Counted from the first letter of the stretch, positions 1-8,894 are shown. The stretch is DNA of 35,086 bases from JBCCSZ01 sp039199225 (GCA_039199225.1 JBCCSZ010000034.1:1-35086), one strand, 5' to 3'. Notes: a model not told the origin generated them from the letters alone. Numbers and translations are program-made.

Positions 1-1
1 C

Positions 2-253
2 CGTTTTAAAGGATTGGGGGAGATTTCTCCCAATGAATTCAGCGATTTCATTGGCGATGACATTCGACTAGAGCCAGTCGTGCTCAACGAAGAGACCAAT
101 ATCAACCATGTTTTGCAATATTACATGGGGAAAAATACACCAACAAGACAAGAGTTCATTATCGACAATCTTCGAGTGGAACTCGATGAGGTCGATGAAG
201 GAAAAAGTGAAGAAGCACCTACAAAAAAAGCTACCGAAGAGGTACTGAGCTAG
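2..253 (+). CDS. parE: DNA topoisomerase IV subunit B, C-terminal end (5' truncated by window)
   Basis: The reading frame is already open at base 2 and ends with TAG, giving the last 83 residues of a type II topoisomerase B subunit. The TOPRIM-proximal motif RFKGLGEISPNEF is followed by FIGDDIRLEPV and YMGKNTPTRQEFIIDNL. This is the ParE-type C-terminus of Bacteroidota; their GyrB has a different ending (YKGLGEMNAEQLW-like). ParE is the ATPase and DNA-gate subunit of topoisomerase IV, which decatenates daughter chromosomes in the cytoplasm. The tail after the conserved core is short and charged (EGKSEEAPTKKATEE). A strong intrinsic terminator follows 20 nt after the stop. The start lies outside the window; the TTG at 14 is internal and not a start. 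Confidence 0.93.
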   Translation, partial: RFKGLGEISPNEFSDFIGDDIRLEPVVLNEETNINHVLQYYMGKNTPTRQEFIIDNLRVELDEVDEGKSEEAPTKKATEEVLS

Positions 254-273
254 GGTAGGGTACATACTGCATG

Positions 274-317
274 AAACCTCCTTTGCCTATTTCAGGCAAA
301 GGAGGTTTCTATTTTTC
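274..317 (+). terminator. Intrinsic terminator after parE
   Basis: A perfect 14-bp stem (274-287 with 295-308, arm AAACCTCCTTTGCC), a 7-nt loop and a T-rich tail (CTATTTTTC) lie just downstream of the parE stop. The hairpin closes the upstream transcript, so the next gene must have its own promoter. Confidence 0.92.
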
Positions 318-762
318 TAAGATGTCCAACCACTAACTCGACCACACTTCTCATCTACCGGTCAAACCATTGTACATCCATGCGAATCTACATACTAAAA
401 ACATGACTTTTTGTCGTTGATTATCAGACAGAAAACAGGGAGTTCTGCCAAAAATAGAAGGCTTTGAACCCATTACCCCCCGTGGCATAGTCCTTGACCA
501 CAGCCCTTAGTGTCTTGTCACAACAGGAAACTGTCATTGTGGCAACAGACAGCGATAAAACGAGGGGATCGTTAGCTACAGTTGTGGAGTGTAAGACTTC
601 GTGCTGATCCTTGTAGCGAAAAGTCGAAAAAAGCCATTGTGTCAGATAAGGTATTTAAACGAGAACTTATCCTCCGATTGAATCGTAATTTGAATGAACT
701 AAAGTTGTTTTTTGCTTTGAGAAAGGCTCCAAACAACAATTTTGAACGAGCCGTTTAAGCAT
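318..762. other. 445-nt non-coding gap upstream of lon with potential RNA structure
   Basis: I see no convincing reading frame, tRNA or exact TAnnTTTG box here. The stretch contains a bulged hairpin at 511-551: TGTCT with AGACA, TGTCACAA with TTGTGGCA (one G-T pair), then CAG with CTG closing a GAAA loop. It is enclosed by a possible outer pairing of CCCCCGT (477-483) with ACGAGGGG (560-567, one bulged A). Further on, GGATC (566-570) can pair with GATCC (606-610), and GCTACA (575-580) with TGTAGC (612-617), in a crossing arrangement. The gap could be the long leader of lon or a small RNA gene. The pairings were found by eye and not scored. Confidence 0.4.
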
Positions 763-3186
763 ATGTTTGAAGAATTATTTATGCATTCCAATGTAGTTGA
801 AGAGACGGAGTTTATGCCTATTTTTTCGATTGACGAAAATTTAGACCCCGACTTTGATGAAAACTATCCGGATGTCATGCCTGTCTTGGCGCTTAAAAAC
901 ACCGTGCTATTTCCAGGGATCATTATACCGATCACAGTGGGGCGCGATAAGTCCATTCGGGCGATCAATGAAGCACATGATAAGGATCGCATCATCGCCG
1001 TCCTCTCTCAAAAAGATGCCAAGGTAGAAGACCCGGCAACGGAAGACCTGTATGTGTATGGAACGATTGCGCGCATCATCAAGCTGTTGAAAATGCCCGA
1101 TGGAACGGCTACGGCTATTCTGCAAGGTCGCCGTAGGTTTAAGTTGCTCAGGATGCGACAAAATACGCCTTTCCTCGAAGGGGAGGTTCAAACAATGCTT
1201 ACAACACCTGCGGATCAAAACGATTTGGAATTCAAGGCGTTGATTTCTTCCATTAAGGATAAAGCACGCCAGATCATCAAATTGTCCCCCAACATTCCTT
1301 CCGAAGCTGCCGTCATGCTGGGCAACATCTCCCAAGATGGTTTCCTAATCAATTTCATCGCTTCCAATTTAGGCGTAAAAGTAGATGTAAAGCAATCCAT
1401 CCTAGAGATCAATAACCTACAGGAAAAGGCGCAAGCCGTCCTGGAACACATGGATGGAGAACTTAGGATGCTGGAACTCAAAGACCAGATTGAGACCAAA
1501 GTTCGTGGAGACATTGAAAAGCAACAGCGGGATTACTACCTCAACCAGCAGTTGAAAACAATACAAGAGGAACTGGGACAGAATCCGCAGGAAGAGGAAC
1601 TGAAAGTGCTCAAGGAGCGGTCGTTGAAAATGCTTTGGCCCAAGGAGGTAGGTGAAGCTTTTGCCAAAGAACTGCTGAAGGTTAGTCGCATCAATCCACA
1701 AGTAGCTGAGTATTCCGTACAGCTCAACTATCTAGAATTGATGTTGGACCTGCCATGGGGCATTTATACCAAAGACAACTTCAACCTCAAGAAGGTAAAA
1801 CAGGTTTTGGACAAAGATCATTTCGGTTTGGAGGATGTCAAGGAACGCATCCTGGAACACCTGGCCGTATTGAAACTTAAAGGAGACATGAAAGCGCCCA
1901 TCCTTTGCTTGGTGGGACCTCCGGGTGTTGGAAAAACCTCACTGGGAAAATCCGTCGCCAAAGCGTTGAAACGCAAATTCATCCGGATGTCGCTGGGTGG
2001 TTTGCACGACGAATCTGAAATCAGAGGGCATCGCAAGACCTACATTGGTGCGATGCCTGGTCGGATCATCCAGTCCTTGAAAAAGGTGAAATCCTCTAAT
2101 CCAGTATTCATCCTTGATGAAATAGACAAGGTTGGAAAAGATTTTCGGGGAGACCCTTCTTCTGCCTTGCTAGAAGTGCTGGATCCGGAGCAAAATTCTA
2201 CTTTTCACGATAATTACCTCGAGCATGAATACGACCTGTCCAAAGTCATGTTTATTGCCACAGCTAATTCGCTGAATTCCATTCAACCCGCTTTGCTCGA
2301 CCGGATGGAGATCATTCAAATCAGTGGATATTCTCAGGAGGAGAAGGTAGAAATTGCCAACCGCCACCTCGTTCCAAAGCAGCGGGAGGAACATGGCCTC
2401 AAGGGCAAAGACGTACGGCTCCGGCCACCAGTCATTCAGCAAATCGTGAAGGAATACACCCGGGAATCCGGCGTTCGTTCCCTCGACCGGCAGATCGCCA
2501 AGGTGATGCGCAACATTGCTAAGAAGGTAGCAATGGAAGAGACTTACAATGTATCGGTCAAAGGATCGGAGCTGAAAAAGATGCTGGGACCAATTCGGTA
2601 TAGCTCTGACCTCTACAAAGACCATCATGTGGCAGGCGTTGCCGTCGGATTGGCTTGGACACAGTTCGGTGGAGACATCTTATTTATAGAGACCAGCCTA
2701 AGCAAAGGGACTGGCAAATTGATTCTCACTGGAAACCTCGGAGATGTCATGAAGGAGTCGGCCACAACCGCCCTGAGCTACATCAAAGCCCACTGTGAAG
2801 CCCTGGGGATCGATCCGGATATTTTTACTCAAAATGATTTTCACATCCATGTTCCGGAAGGCGCCATTCCCAAGGACGGACCCTCTGCAGGGATTACGAT
2901 GTTATCAGCGTTGGTTTCGGCTTGCAACAAACATCCATTAAAGCCCTACCTCGCCATGACGGGGGAAATCACCCTCCGAGGCAAAGTCTTACCAGTAGGA
3001 GGGATCAAGGAGAAAATGCTGGCCGCCAAAAGAGCAGGTATCCGGGAAATCATCCTATGTCGGGAAAATGAAAAGCATGTAGAAGAGATTAATAAAGAAT
3101 ACATCAAAGGCTTGGCATTTCATTATGTAGATAAGATGGAAGAAGTGCTGGACATCGCCGTTGGCTTTGACAGCGTCCGTCAATAA
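763..3186 (+). CDS. lon: ATP-dependent protease Lon (endopeptidase La)
   Basis: This is a full-length Lon protease of 807 residues from the ATG at 763. It is a cytoplasmic hexameric AAA+ protease that unfolds and degrades misfolded and regulatory proteins. The order is: N-terminal substrate-binding LON domain (MPVLALKNTVLFPGI onward, about residues 35-235), a helical linker, the AAA+ module with Walker A GPPGVGKTS near residue 385 and Walker B FILDEIDK, and the C-terminal serine protease domain. The catalytic dyad is visible: Ser708 in KDGPSAGIT and Lys751 in GGIKEK, 43 residues apart as in E. coli Lon (S679/K722). The start is uncertain: an in-frame TTG at 742 and ATGs at 781 and 814 are alternatives, and none has a clear ribosome-binding site. 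ATG 763 gives the short acidic N-terminal tail usual in Bacteroidota. The gene stands alone, behind a 0.5 kb gap. Confidence 0.96.
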   Translation: MFEELFMHSNVVEETEFMPIFSIDENLDPDFDENYPDVMPVLALKNTVLFPGIIIPITVGRDKSIRAINEAHDKDRIIAVLSQKDAKVEDPATEDLYVYGTIARIIKLLKMPDGTATAILQGRRRFKLLRMRQNTPFLEGEVQTMLTTPADQNDLEFKALISSIKDKARQIIKLSPNIPSEAAVMLGNISQDGFLINFIASNLGVKVDVKQSILEINNLQEKAQAVLEHMDGELRMLELKDQIETKVRGDIEKQQRDYYLNQQLKTIQEELGQNPQEEELKVLKERSLKMLWPKEVGEAFAKELLKVSRINPQVAEYSVQLNYLELMLDLPWGIYTKDNFNLKKVKQVLDKDHFGLEDVKERILEHLAVLKLKGDMKAPILCLVGPPGVGKTSLGKSVAKALKRKFIRMSLGGLHDESEIRGHRKTYIGAMPGRIIQSLKKVKSSNPVFILDEIDKVGKDFRGDPSSALLEVLDPEQNSTFHDNYLEHEYDLSKVMFIATANSLNSIQPALLDRMEIIQISGYSQEEKVEIANRHLVPKQREEHGLKGKDVRLRPPVIQQIVKEYTRESGVRSLDRQIAKVMRNIAKKVAMEETYNVSVKGSELKKMLGPIRYSSDLYKDHHVAGVAVGLAWTQFGGDILFIETSLSKGTGKLILTGNLGDVMKESATTALSYIKAHCEALGIDPDIFTQNDFHIHVPEGAIPKDGPSAGITMLSALVSACNKHPLKPYLAMTGEITLRGKVLPVGGIKEKMLAAKRAGIREIILCRENEKHVEEINKEYIKGLAFHYVDKMEEVLDIAVGFDSVRQ

Positions 3187-3418
3187 GCTGTTAAAGCTGT
3201 GTTAATCCCTGTAAATGAGCGGAGGTAAATAGATTGATCTTTCGTTTTGGTTTCAGCTTCGGGCAACCGCGAGCTACTTTTTAGACTCTGTTAGTTGAGG
3301 ACAATCTGTTAAAAAGGGTTATTTTGTCCATTGAAAATCAAACTTATACCCTGGTTTTCGCTTTCTTAATTAAGAAGCCGATTCGTTTATTTGTGGTACA
3401 AGACATCAACCTTTGAAA

Positions 3419-4069
3419 ATGAAAATTCAATATTTCCTCTTTTTTGCTTTTTTCCTCCTTGCAGGTTCGGCTTTCGGCCAGAGACAGCAAGACACCAGCC
3501 TGGTTCAGTTTTCCGGTATGGTTCTAGACGGCTCCGACTCTGAATTATTTCCTGTTCCATATACCAACATACTGGTCAAAGGTAAAAATCGAGGAACCTA
3601 TTCTGACTTTAAAGGCTTCTTTACCATCGTCGTACAGAAAAGTGATACCATCATCTTTTCAGCTGTTGGTTATCGTACCCTAGAAGTCACCATTCCCGAT
3701 AGCCTCCAAGCAGATCGCTATTCTTTTGTGCAGCTCATGGTCCGCGATACGTTCAACTTGCCCGAAACCATCGTTTTCCCTTGGCCCAGCCGAGAACACT
3801 TTAAGCTGGAATTCCTCGCCATGGATGTATCCAACGAAATGCAGCAAAGAGCAGTCGAAAACCTCGCACAAGAAGTACTAGAAAAAGGCCGTTCCTCCGT
3901 TCCCTCCGATGGCGACGAACATGCTGATTATTACCTACGCCAACAAGCCCGCGATTACTACTACATCGGTCAGCAACCGCCAATGAACATCTTCAATCCA
4001 ATCGCTTGGAAGCAGTTTTTTGATTCCTGGAAAAACGGGGACTTTAAGAAAAAGAAGAAGAAAAAGTAA
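3419..4069 (+). CDS. Secreted protein with carboxypeptidase-regulatory-like domain
   Basis: A 216-residue exported protein. It has a classic signal peptide (MKIQYFLFFAFFLLAGSAFG, cleavage probably just after AFG). An Ig-like beta-sandwich of the CarboxypepD_reg-like type follows at about residues 30-105 (FSGMVLDG, PYTNILVKGKNRGTYSDFKGFF, DTIIFSAVGYRT). In Bacteroidota this domain is common at the N-terminus of TonB receptors, but here it stands alone. The C-terminal half (residues 110-216) has no family I recognise; it contains a Tyr-rich patch (DYYLRQQARDYYYIGQQ) and ends in a run of lysines. The start is set at ATG 3419, which begins the signal peptide; a TTG two codons upstream is less likely. 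The gene is monocistronic between lon and a convergent dioxygenase. Function unknown; probably periplasmic or surface. Confidence 0.8.
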   Translation: MKIQYFLFFAFFLLAGSAFGQRQQDTSLVQFSGMVLDGSDSELFPVPYTNILVKGKNRGTYSDFKGFFTIVVQKSDTIIFSAVGYRTLEVTIPDSLQADRYSFVQLMVRDTFNLPETIVFPWPSREHFKLEFLAMDVSNEMQQRAVENLAQEVLEKGRSSVPSDGDEHADYYLRQQARDYYYIGQQPPMNIFNPIAWKQFFDSWKNGDFKKKKKKK

Positions 4070-4162
4070 TTCCTGGTCTTCTGCCAAAACGGTTTAGCAT
4101 CACACACCAGAACCAGTAAGTCCGCCAACTGCATTACTGTGGGCGGCACAACTGTCTCCTTT

Positions 4163-5149
4163 TCAAACCTTCAGCAAGGCTGGACGCTGAGAAATCTCGT
4201 GGTAACAAATAACACCTTCGCAAAAATAATGGGCAACCATGCTCTTTCTGGAACTGCCTTCCTGTGAAATGGGGCTTCCTCCATGTAGTAGATTGGCATG
4301 CCAGACAAACACATCGCCTTTGTTCCCCAGAAAGTACTTTTTAGGCATAGCAGACTGCTGCACAATGGCCTCTATCTTATCTTCGTATTTTTTGTAACTC
4401 TCCTTTCCCAATTGCCAGCGGGTATTGCCAGAAGCATAATCCTGACAAGTTACATACGGCAGCCGATGACTGCCCGGGTGGTAAAACAGAGGGCCGTTTC
4501 CTTCGTGCATATCTTCCAATGCCGTCCAGGCTGCGATCAAATAGCCAGCCGGCTCTGTAGACATATGGATGGAATCGGAATGGGCTTTCTGCTCGCTCCC
4601 CTGGACAAAGTTGATGGTTTGAAAGGGGACAACAGGGCGCCCCATGGCAAAATTGAGCAAGCGAAGCAATCGCTGATTGCGAAAATAATGTTGGTCTACG
4701 ACAGAGGAAATGAGGTGCGCATCCATGATCTTTCGACCGGTATAATTAAAGCCGGCTTTGTCGTTCTGTAGGAGTCCATCGACTTCCTTGTTCAATCGAT
4801 CCACTTCTTCGGGAGAATAAAACCCCTTCAGAACCATGTAACCCTCTTGAATAAACTGTCGGAGCTGCCCTTGCCATTCGGTAGGAAGCTTTTCAAAATC
4901 TGGATGCTGTGTCAAGCGTTCCAGTGCGTTGGGGCGGTCCAGCCAGGGGATTTCTTCCGATAGGTCTGAAGGCTTGAAATCATGGCTACCAATGTTGCCA
5001 AAAATGCTTCGCTTTAGGCCATACTTCTTGTACAGCTCCTTGTTGTGTTGAAGCTTTTGGCGATTGAGCAAGTTGTTGATGACATAGACGATCTTCAGGG
5101 AACGCAAAAAGCCGGTATACCTGCTAAAGAACCTTGATAGAGAAGCCAT
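4163..5149 (-). CDS. Phytanoyl-CoA dioxygenase (PhyH) family protein
   Basis: A 328-residue soluble protein of the PhyH branch of the Fe(II)/2-oxoglutarate dioxygenases. These hydroxylate small molecules, using 2-oxoglutarate and O2 with a His-Asp-His iron site. The iron ligands are visible as His190 and Asp192 in KAHSDSIHM and a distal His in WHANLLHGG (His289; His284 is also close). A basic residue that could bind 2-oxoglutarate follows in SSRKSM. The onset of the fold is recognisable at FIQEGYMVLKGFYSPEEV (about residues 105-125). The N-terminal 100 residues have no match I know. The start is ATG 5149; a GTG two codons upstream is possible. The substrate cannot be predicted, as PhyH relatives range from lipid to osmolyte and natural-product enzymes. 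The gene is divergent from metF with overlapping promoter boxes, which may reflect chance more than pathway. Confidence 0.82.
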   Translation of the reverse strand: MASLSRFFSRYTGFLRSLKIVYVINNLLNRQKLQHNKELYKKYGLKRSIFGNIGSHDFKPSDLSEEIPWLDRPNALERLTQHPDFEKLPTEWQGQLRQFIQEGYMVLKGFYSPEEVDRLNKEVDGLLQNDKAGFNYTGRKIMDAHLISSVVDQHYFRNQRLLRLLNFAMGRPVVPFQTINFVQGSEQKAHSDSIHMSTEPAGYLIAAWTALEDMHEGNGPLFYHPGSHRLPYVTCQDYASGNTRWQLGKESYKKYEDKIEAIVQQSAMPKKYFLGNKGDVFVWHANLLHGGSPISQEGSSRKSMVAHYFCEGVICYHEISQRPALLKV

Positions 5150-5256
5150 AGGCACCGAATCGTTTATTTATGCCGACATTTGGGGCGCATTTGTAAAAGC
5201 GCGGTAAAACTTTCTCGCCCTGCTTGGACAGCTCGGCAGATTAATTAAGGATTTTG

Positions 5257-5264
5257 TACATTTG
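5257..5264 (+). promoter_or_regulatory. Candidate -7 box of metF
   Basis: TACATTTG is an exact match to TAnnTTTG, 56 nt upstream of the metF start codon. No well-placed -33 TTG is seen: the nearest, at 5224-5226, is 30 nt away, so the promoter may need an activator. The box lies 5 nt from the -7 box of the divergent gene. Confidence 0.45.
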
Positions 5265-5269
5265 TCGGG

Positions 5270-5298
5270 CAAAATTAACAATTGCAGCTGATCACAAA
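5270..5298 (-). promoter_or_regulatory. Candidate promoter of the PhyH gene
   Basis: Read on the minus strand, TTTG (5298-5295) is followed after 17 nt by TAATTTTG (5277-5270). This fits the Bacteroidota consensus TTG-N17-23-TAnnTTTG. The predicted start of transcription is near 5263, giving a leader of about 115 nt. Confidence 0.55.
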
Positions 5299-5319
5299 AG
5301 TACACAAGACCTCTTTTGA

Positions 5320-6279
5320 ATGAAAGTTACAGATTATTTTAAGAAAGCTGAAGGCCAGACCCTTATTTCCTTTGAAGTGCTTCCTCCTCTGAAGGGCGGT
5401 AGCATGAAGGCCATCTTTGATGTTTTGGACCCACTGATGGAATTCAAACCTCCTTTTATCGATGTGACTTACCATCGCGAAGAATTCTTGTACAAAAAGC
5501 GGAACAGTGGCTACTACGAGAAAATTGCCATTCGGAAGCGGCCCGGAACGGTTGGTATTTGTGCATCCATCATGCACCGCTACGGAGTCGATGCCGTTCC
5601 TCACCTGATTTGTGGTGGCTTTACCAAGGAGGATACGGAGAATGCTTTGATCGACCTAAACTTCCTCAACATCCAGAATGTCTTGGCCATCCGCGGAGAT
5701 GCGCGCAAGTTCGATGGCAAGTTCATCCCAGAGCCGGATGGCAACAATTTTGCGCTCGATTTGGTCAGCCAAATCGTCGGTATGAATGCTGGGAAGTATC
5801 TCGATATCAATATTGAGAATGGAGAGCGGACAGAGTTTTGCATCGGCATTGCCGGTTATCCCGAAAAGCATTTCGAGGCCCCCAATATGGCCAATGATAT
5901 GAGCTTCACCAAAGCAAAGGTCGATGCCGGGGCAGATTATATTGTCACTCAAATGTTTTTTGACAACGAAAAGTACTTCAAATATGTGGAGGATTGCCGG
6001 AATGCGGGCATCGATGTTCCCATTGTTCCAGGCTTAAAGCCCCTCACGAAAGCTTACCAACTCAACTCTTTGCCACGTCTGTTTCACATCAACTTACCAG
6101 ACGACTTGGTCAAAGCTTTTACCAACGCCAAAGATGACAAAGCAGCCATTAAGGAAATCGGTATTGAGTGGTGTATTCAGCAATCTAAAGAACTGAAGGC
6201 CGCAGGTGTTCCTTGTCTGCATTATTACACAATGGGGGATTCCAAGACCATCCGTCGAATCGCTGAAGCCGTCTATTGA
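5320..6279 (+). CDS. metF: 5,10-methylenetetrahydrofolate reductase
   Basis: A 319-residue cytoplasmic FAD enzyme that reduces 5,10-methylene-THF to 5-methyl-THF, the methyl donor for methionine synthesis. It is a single TIM-barrel catalytic domain without the regulatory extension of eukaryotic MTHFR. Visible hallmarks are ISFEVLPP with the catalytic Glu19 (E. coli E28), DVTYH, and LAIRGDARK with Asp127 (E. coli D120), which contacts the flavin. Also present are the CIGIAGYPEKH segment, the QMFFDNEKY motif and the substrate-proximal VPGLKPLT. The length is close to that of E. coli MetF (296). The start is ATG 5320, directly followed by the conserved KVTDYF-like opening. The leader of about 50 nt is too short for a SAM riboswitch. 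The M14 peptidase starts 49 nt downstream and may be co-transcribed. Confidence 0.95.
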   Translation: MKVTDYFKKAEGQTLISFEVLPPLKGGSMKAIFDVLDPLMEFKPPFIDVTYHREEFLYKKRNSGYYEKIAIRKRPGTVGICASIMHRYGVDAVPHLICGGFTKEDTENALIDLNFLNIQNVLAIRGDARKFDGKFIPEPDGNNFALDLVSQIVGMNAGKYLDINIENGERTEFCIGIAGYPEKHFEAPNMANDMSFTKAKVDAGADYIVTQMFFDNEKYFKYVEDCRNAGIDVPIVPGLKPLTKAYQLNSLPRLFHINLPDDLVKAFTNAKDDKAAIKEIGIEWCIQQSKELKAAGVPCLHYYTMGDSKTIRRIAEAVY

Positions 6280-6328
6280 TTTTTTTCTATTTTTGGTGTT
6301 CTTCCTTTAACGAACACATATCTCTCAT

Positions 6329-8836
6329 ATGCTGTTAAGATTTTTTTGGCTACTTGGGGTGTGCATGCTTTTGTCTGCAGTCACTTCGGCACAAAGTAAA
6401 ATCCCCAGCCCTGTCGATTTTATGCCTCATCCATATGGCGCAGCTTTCACGCCCCATCATTTGCTGGTTGGTTATTTCAAAGAAGTAGCCAAGCAATCGG
6501 ATCGGGTAGTCCTCAAGGAGTATGGCCAAACCAATGAATACCGCCCTTTGATATATGCCGTCGTATCGAGTCCTGAAAATCTTGCTCGACTGGAGGACAT
6601 TCGATTGAACCAATTGCGTAAGGCTGGGCGTGGGCAAGGGAAACTCTTAAACGAAAGCCTGCCCGTCATTTGGTTGAGCTATGGAGTGCATGGCAACGAA
6701 GCTGGTGCCTCTGAGAGTTCCATAGCGACCCTCTATGAACTGGCCACTTCTGACCAAATGCTCGATTTTTTGAAAAATACAGTTGTCATCATTGACCCTT
6801 GCCTCAACCCGGATGGTTTTGATCGCTACAACTATTGGAATCGCAGCGTTGGTGGTCAGCTAGTTGATCCGGCACCTTCTACCCGCGAACATCAGGAACC
6901 CTGGCCCGGTGGTCGGGTCAACCACTACCTGTTCGATTTGAATCGGGATTGGGCCTGGCAGACACAATTGGAATCGCGTCAACGTCTAGAGCTTTATTAT
7001 CAATGGATGCCGCAAGTCCATGTTGATTATCACGAGATGGGGTACAATTCTCCCTATTATTTTGCGCCAGCCGCTCAACCTTATCATCAGTACATTACCC
7101 CCTGGCAGGCTGATTTTCAAACATTGGTTGGCCAAAACCACGCGCGCTATTTTGACAAAGAGGGTTGGTTGTATTACACCGGCGAAGTTTTTGATTTGTT
7201 GTACCCTAGCTATGGTGATACCTATCCGACTTTCAACGGTGCCATCGGAATGACTTACGAGCAAGGAGGACACAGCAGGGCTGGAAGGGCCATACTGATG
7301 GAAAATGGAGATACCCTCACGTTAAGCGATCGCATTGCACATCACTTGGCAACCGGACTTTCGTCGGTAGAGATGACCTCCAAGAATGCCAAAGAGTTGG
7401 ACGAAAATTTCATCGACTACTTTAAAAAAGCCAGTGAAAAGCCTGTTGGTAAATACAAATCTTTCCTCATTCGTTCTACCAATCCCTCTGCCCGAATCAA
7501 AGCATTGTGCGAATTGCTCGATCGAAACCAGATTACTTACGGAAGGATTCGCGAAAATGGAAAGGCCATGAGAGCGTTCGATTATCGCTCTGGTACCACC
7601 CGGCCTGTCAAGCAAAATAAAGGCGACTTAATCATCAGTGCCTATCAAGCCCAATCGGTCTTGCTGCAAGTATTGTTCGAGCCGACACCCTACCTGGCGG
7701 ATTCTTTGACTTATGACATTACAGCCTGGGCCTTGCCTTATGCTTACGGCTTGGAGGCTTATGCTTTTGAAGATAAAATCAGTTCGAAAGAGCCCTTCAC
7801 GTTCAACGATCCTAATTTGCCGGCAAAGGCTTCCAAGGTGTATGCCTACATGATTCCTTGGGAGTCGCTCCACAGCGCCCGCTTTTTGGCGCAGGCACTG
7901 GATCGGGGGCTAAAAGTACGGCGGGTCACGGAGACTTGTCGCAGCAAGGGCATGACGGCAGAGCCGGGCGCTTTGCTCATCACCAGGGGAGACAATGAGG
8001 GGCAAAATCCCCAATGGGAAGAGGTGGTCCTACAGCTTGCAAAAGAAATAGATCAGGAGGTTTTTCCATTGCAAACTGGTTTCTCGTTGGATGGACCGGA
8101 CTTGGGTTCCTCTAAGCTGAAGCTGGTCGAACGTCCAAAGGTGCTTTTACCTTCTGGCAATTCAAACAATGCCAATGCGTTTGGAGAAGCCTGGTATTAT
8201 TTCGATGAAGTACTCCACTATCCGGTTTCGATCATCGATGTGGGCAAATTGCGCAAGCTGGATTTGGAGCCTTACAACCTCATTGTATTACCAGAAGGGA
8301 ACTATAGTGGTAAGTTCAATATGGATCGCTTGTCGGATTGGATCGCCAAAGGAGGGCGCCTGATTGTGATGGGAAGGGCGCTTTCTTGGCTGGAAGGACG
8401 CTCAGGCTTTGCACTGACCAAAAATGTGAATCAGGAAATCAGCAAGTCCTCGCCTGTGCATTTGCATCCCTATGAGGGTAGAGAGCGTCGCAATATTAGC
8501 AATACCATGCCCGGAGCCATTTTGCGCTTGGAAATGGACGACAGCCACCCCTTGGCCTATGGCCTATCGGACACCTATTTCAGCCTAAAGACCAATACCC
8601 GCGTATACAAGCGTTTGTCCAATTGTTGGAATGTCGGCTACAGTTCTAGTAATCCAAAGATCATAGGCTTTACAGGGGCTAAGGTTCGCAAGACCTTGTC
8701 AAATAAAACCTATTTTGCCGTAGAGAAAAAGGGCAAAGGAAACATCGTTTACATGGCTGATAATCCGCTATTTCGCTGTTTTTGGTACAACGGAATGATG
8801 CTGTTTAGCAATGCCGTCTTTATGCAAGACCCCTGA
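6329..8836 (+). CDS. Secreted M14-family zinc carboxypeptidase, large form
   Basis: An 835-residue exported metallopeptidase. A signal peptide ends near SAVTSAQ (residue 22). The M14 catalytic domain fills about residues 35-380. Zinc ligands are His121 and Glu124 in VHGNEAGAS, with a third His in VHVDYHEMG (His231 or His235). The catalytic glutamate is probably Glu311 in MTYEQGGHS. The family removes C-terminal residues from peptides. The C-terminal part (about 590-835) contains a class I glutamine-amidotransferase-like segment (YNLIVLPEGNYSG, DWIAKGGRLIVMG) with no obvious catalytic Cys, as is usual for these large Bacteroidota peptidases. The location is likely periplasmic or extracellular; no T9SS sorting domain is present. 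It follows metF by 49 nt, but a TATTTTTG box at 6288-6295 could give it its own promoter. Role inferred: use of external peptides or envelope peptide turnover. Confidence 0.88.
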   Translation: MLLRFFWLLGVCMLLSAVTSAQSKIPSPVDFMPHPYGAAFTPHHLLVGYFKEVAKQSDRVVLKEYGQTNEYRPLIYAVVSSPENLARLEDIRLNQLRKAGRGQGKLLNESLPVIWLSYGVHGNEAGASESSIATLYELATSDQMLDFLKNTVVIIDPCLNPDGFDRYNYWNRSVGGQLVDPAPSTREHQEPWPGGRVNHYLFDLNRDWAWQTQLESRQRLELYYQWMPQVHVDYHEMGYNSPYYFAPAAQPYHQYITPWQADFQTLVGQNHARYFDKEGWLYYTGEVFDLLYPSYGDTYPTFNGAIGMTYEQGGHSRAGRAILMENGDTLTLSDRIAHHLATGLSSVEMTSKNAKELDENFIDYFKKASEKPVGKYKSFLIRSTNPSARIKALCELLDRNQITYGRIRENGKAMRAFDYRSGTTRPVKQNKGDLIISAYQAQSVLLQVLFEPTPYLADSLTYDITAWALPYAYGLEAYAFEDKISSKEPFTFNDPNLPAKASKVYAYMIPWESLHSARFLAQALDRGLKVRRVTETCRSKGMTAEPGALLITRGDNEGQNPQWEEVVLQLAKEIDQEVFPLQTGFSLDGPDLGSSKLKLVERPKVLLPSGNSNNANAFGEAWYYFDEVLHYPVSIIDVGKLRKLDLEPYNLIVLPEGNYSGKFNMDRLSDWIAKGGRLIVMGRALSWLEGRSGFALTKNVNQEISKSSPVHLHPYEGRERRNISNTMPGAILRLEMDDSHPLAYGLSDTYFSLKTNTRVYKRLSNCWNVGYSSSNPKIIGFTGAKVRKTLSNKTYFAVEKKGKGNIVYMADNPLFRCFWYNGMMLFSNAVFMQDP

Positions 8837-8894
8837 GTTGTACTGTTTGGGGTGTGCTGAGACTGCTGGGTTTTAGCTAGCTAAATAGCGTGAG

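Noticed and set aside
3365..3385. Near-palindrome GCTTTCTTAATTAAGAAGC upstream of the gene at 3419
   Set aside because: It is short and AT-rich with one bulge, and not linked to any promoter box.
4112..4148. Hairpin with CCGCC/GGCGG ends between two converging genes
   Set aside because: The stem is interrupted and lacks a T-run, so terminator function cannot be supported.
4298..4771. Plus-strand 157-codon open frame
   Set aside because: It is antisense to the PhyH gene, which has clear iron-ligand motifs; the antisense protein has no recognisable feature.
5265..5319. SAM riboswitch expected upstream of metF
   Set aside because: The leader is only about 50 nt and shows no riboswitch-like set of helices.
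8872..8885. Perfect 14-bp palindrome TTTAGCTAGCTAAA
   Set aside because: It lies in a convergent gap away from any start and one such palindrome can arise by chance; no second copy was noticed.
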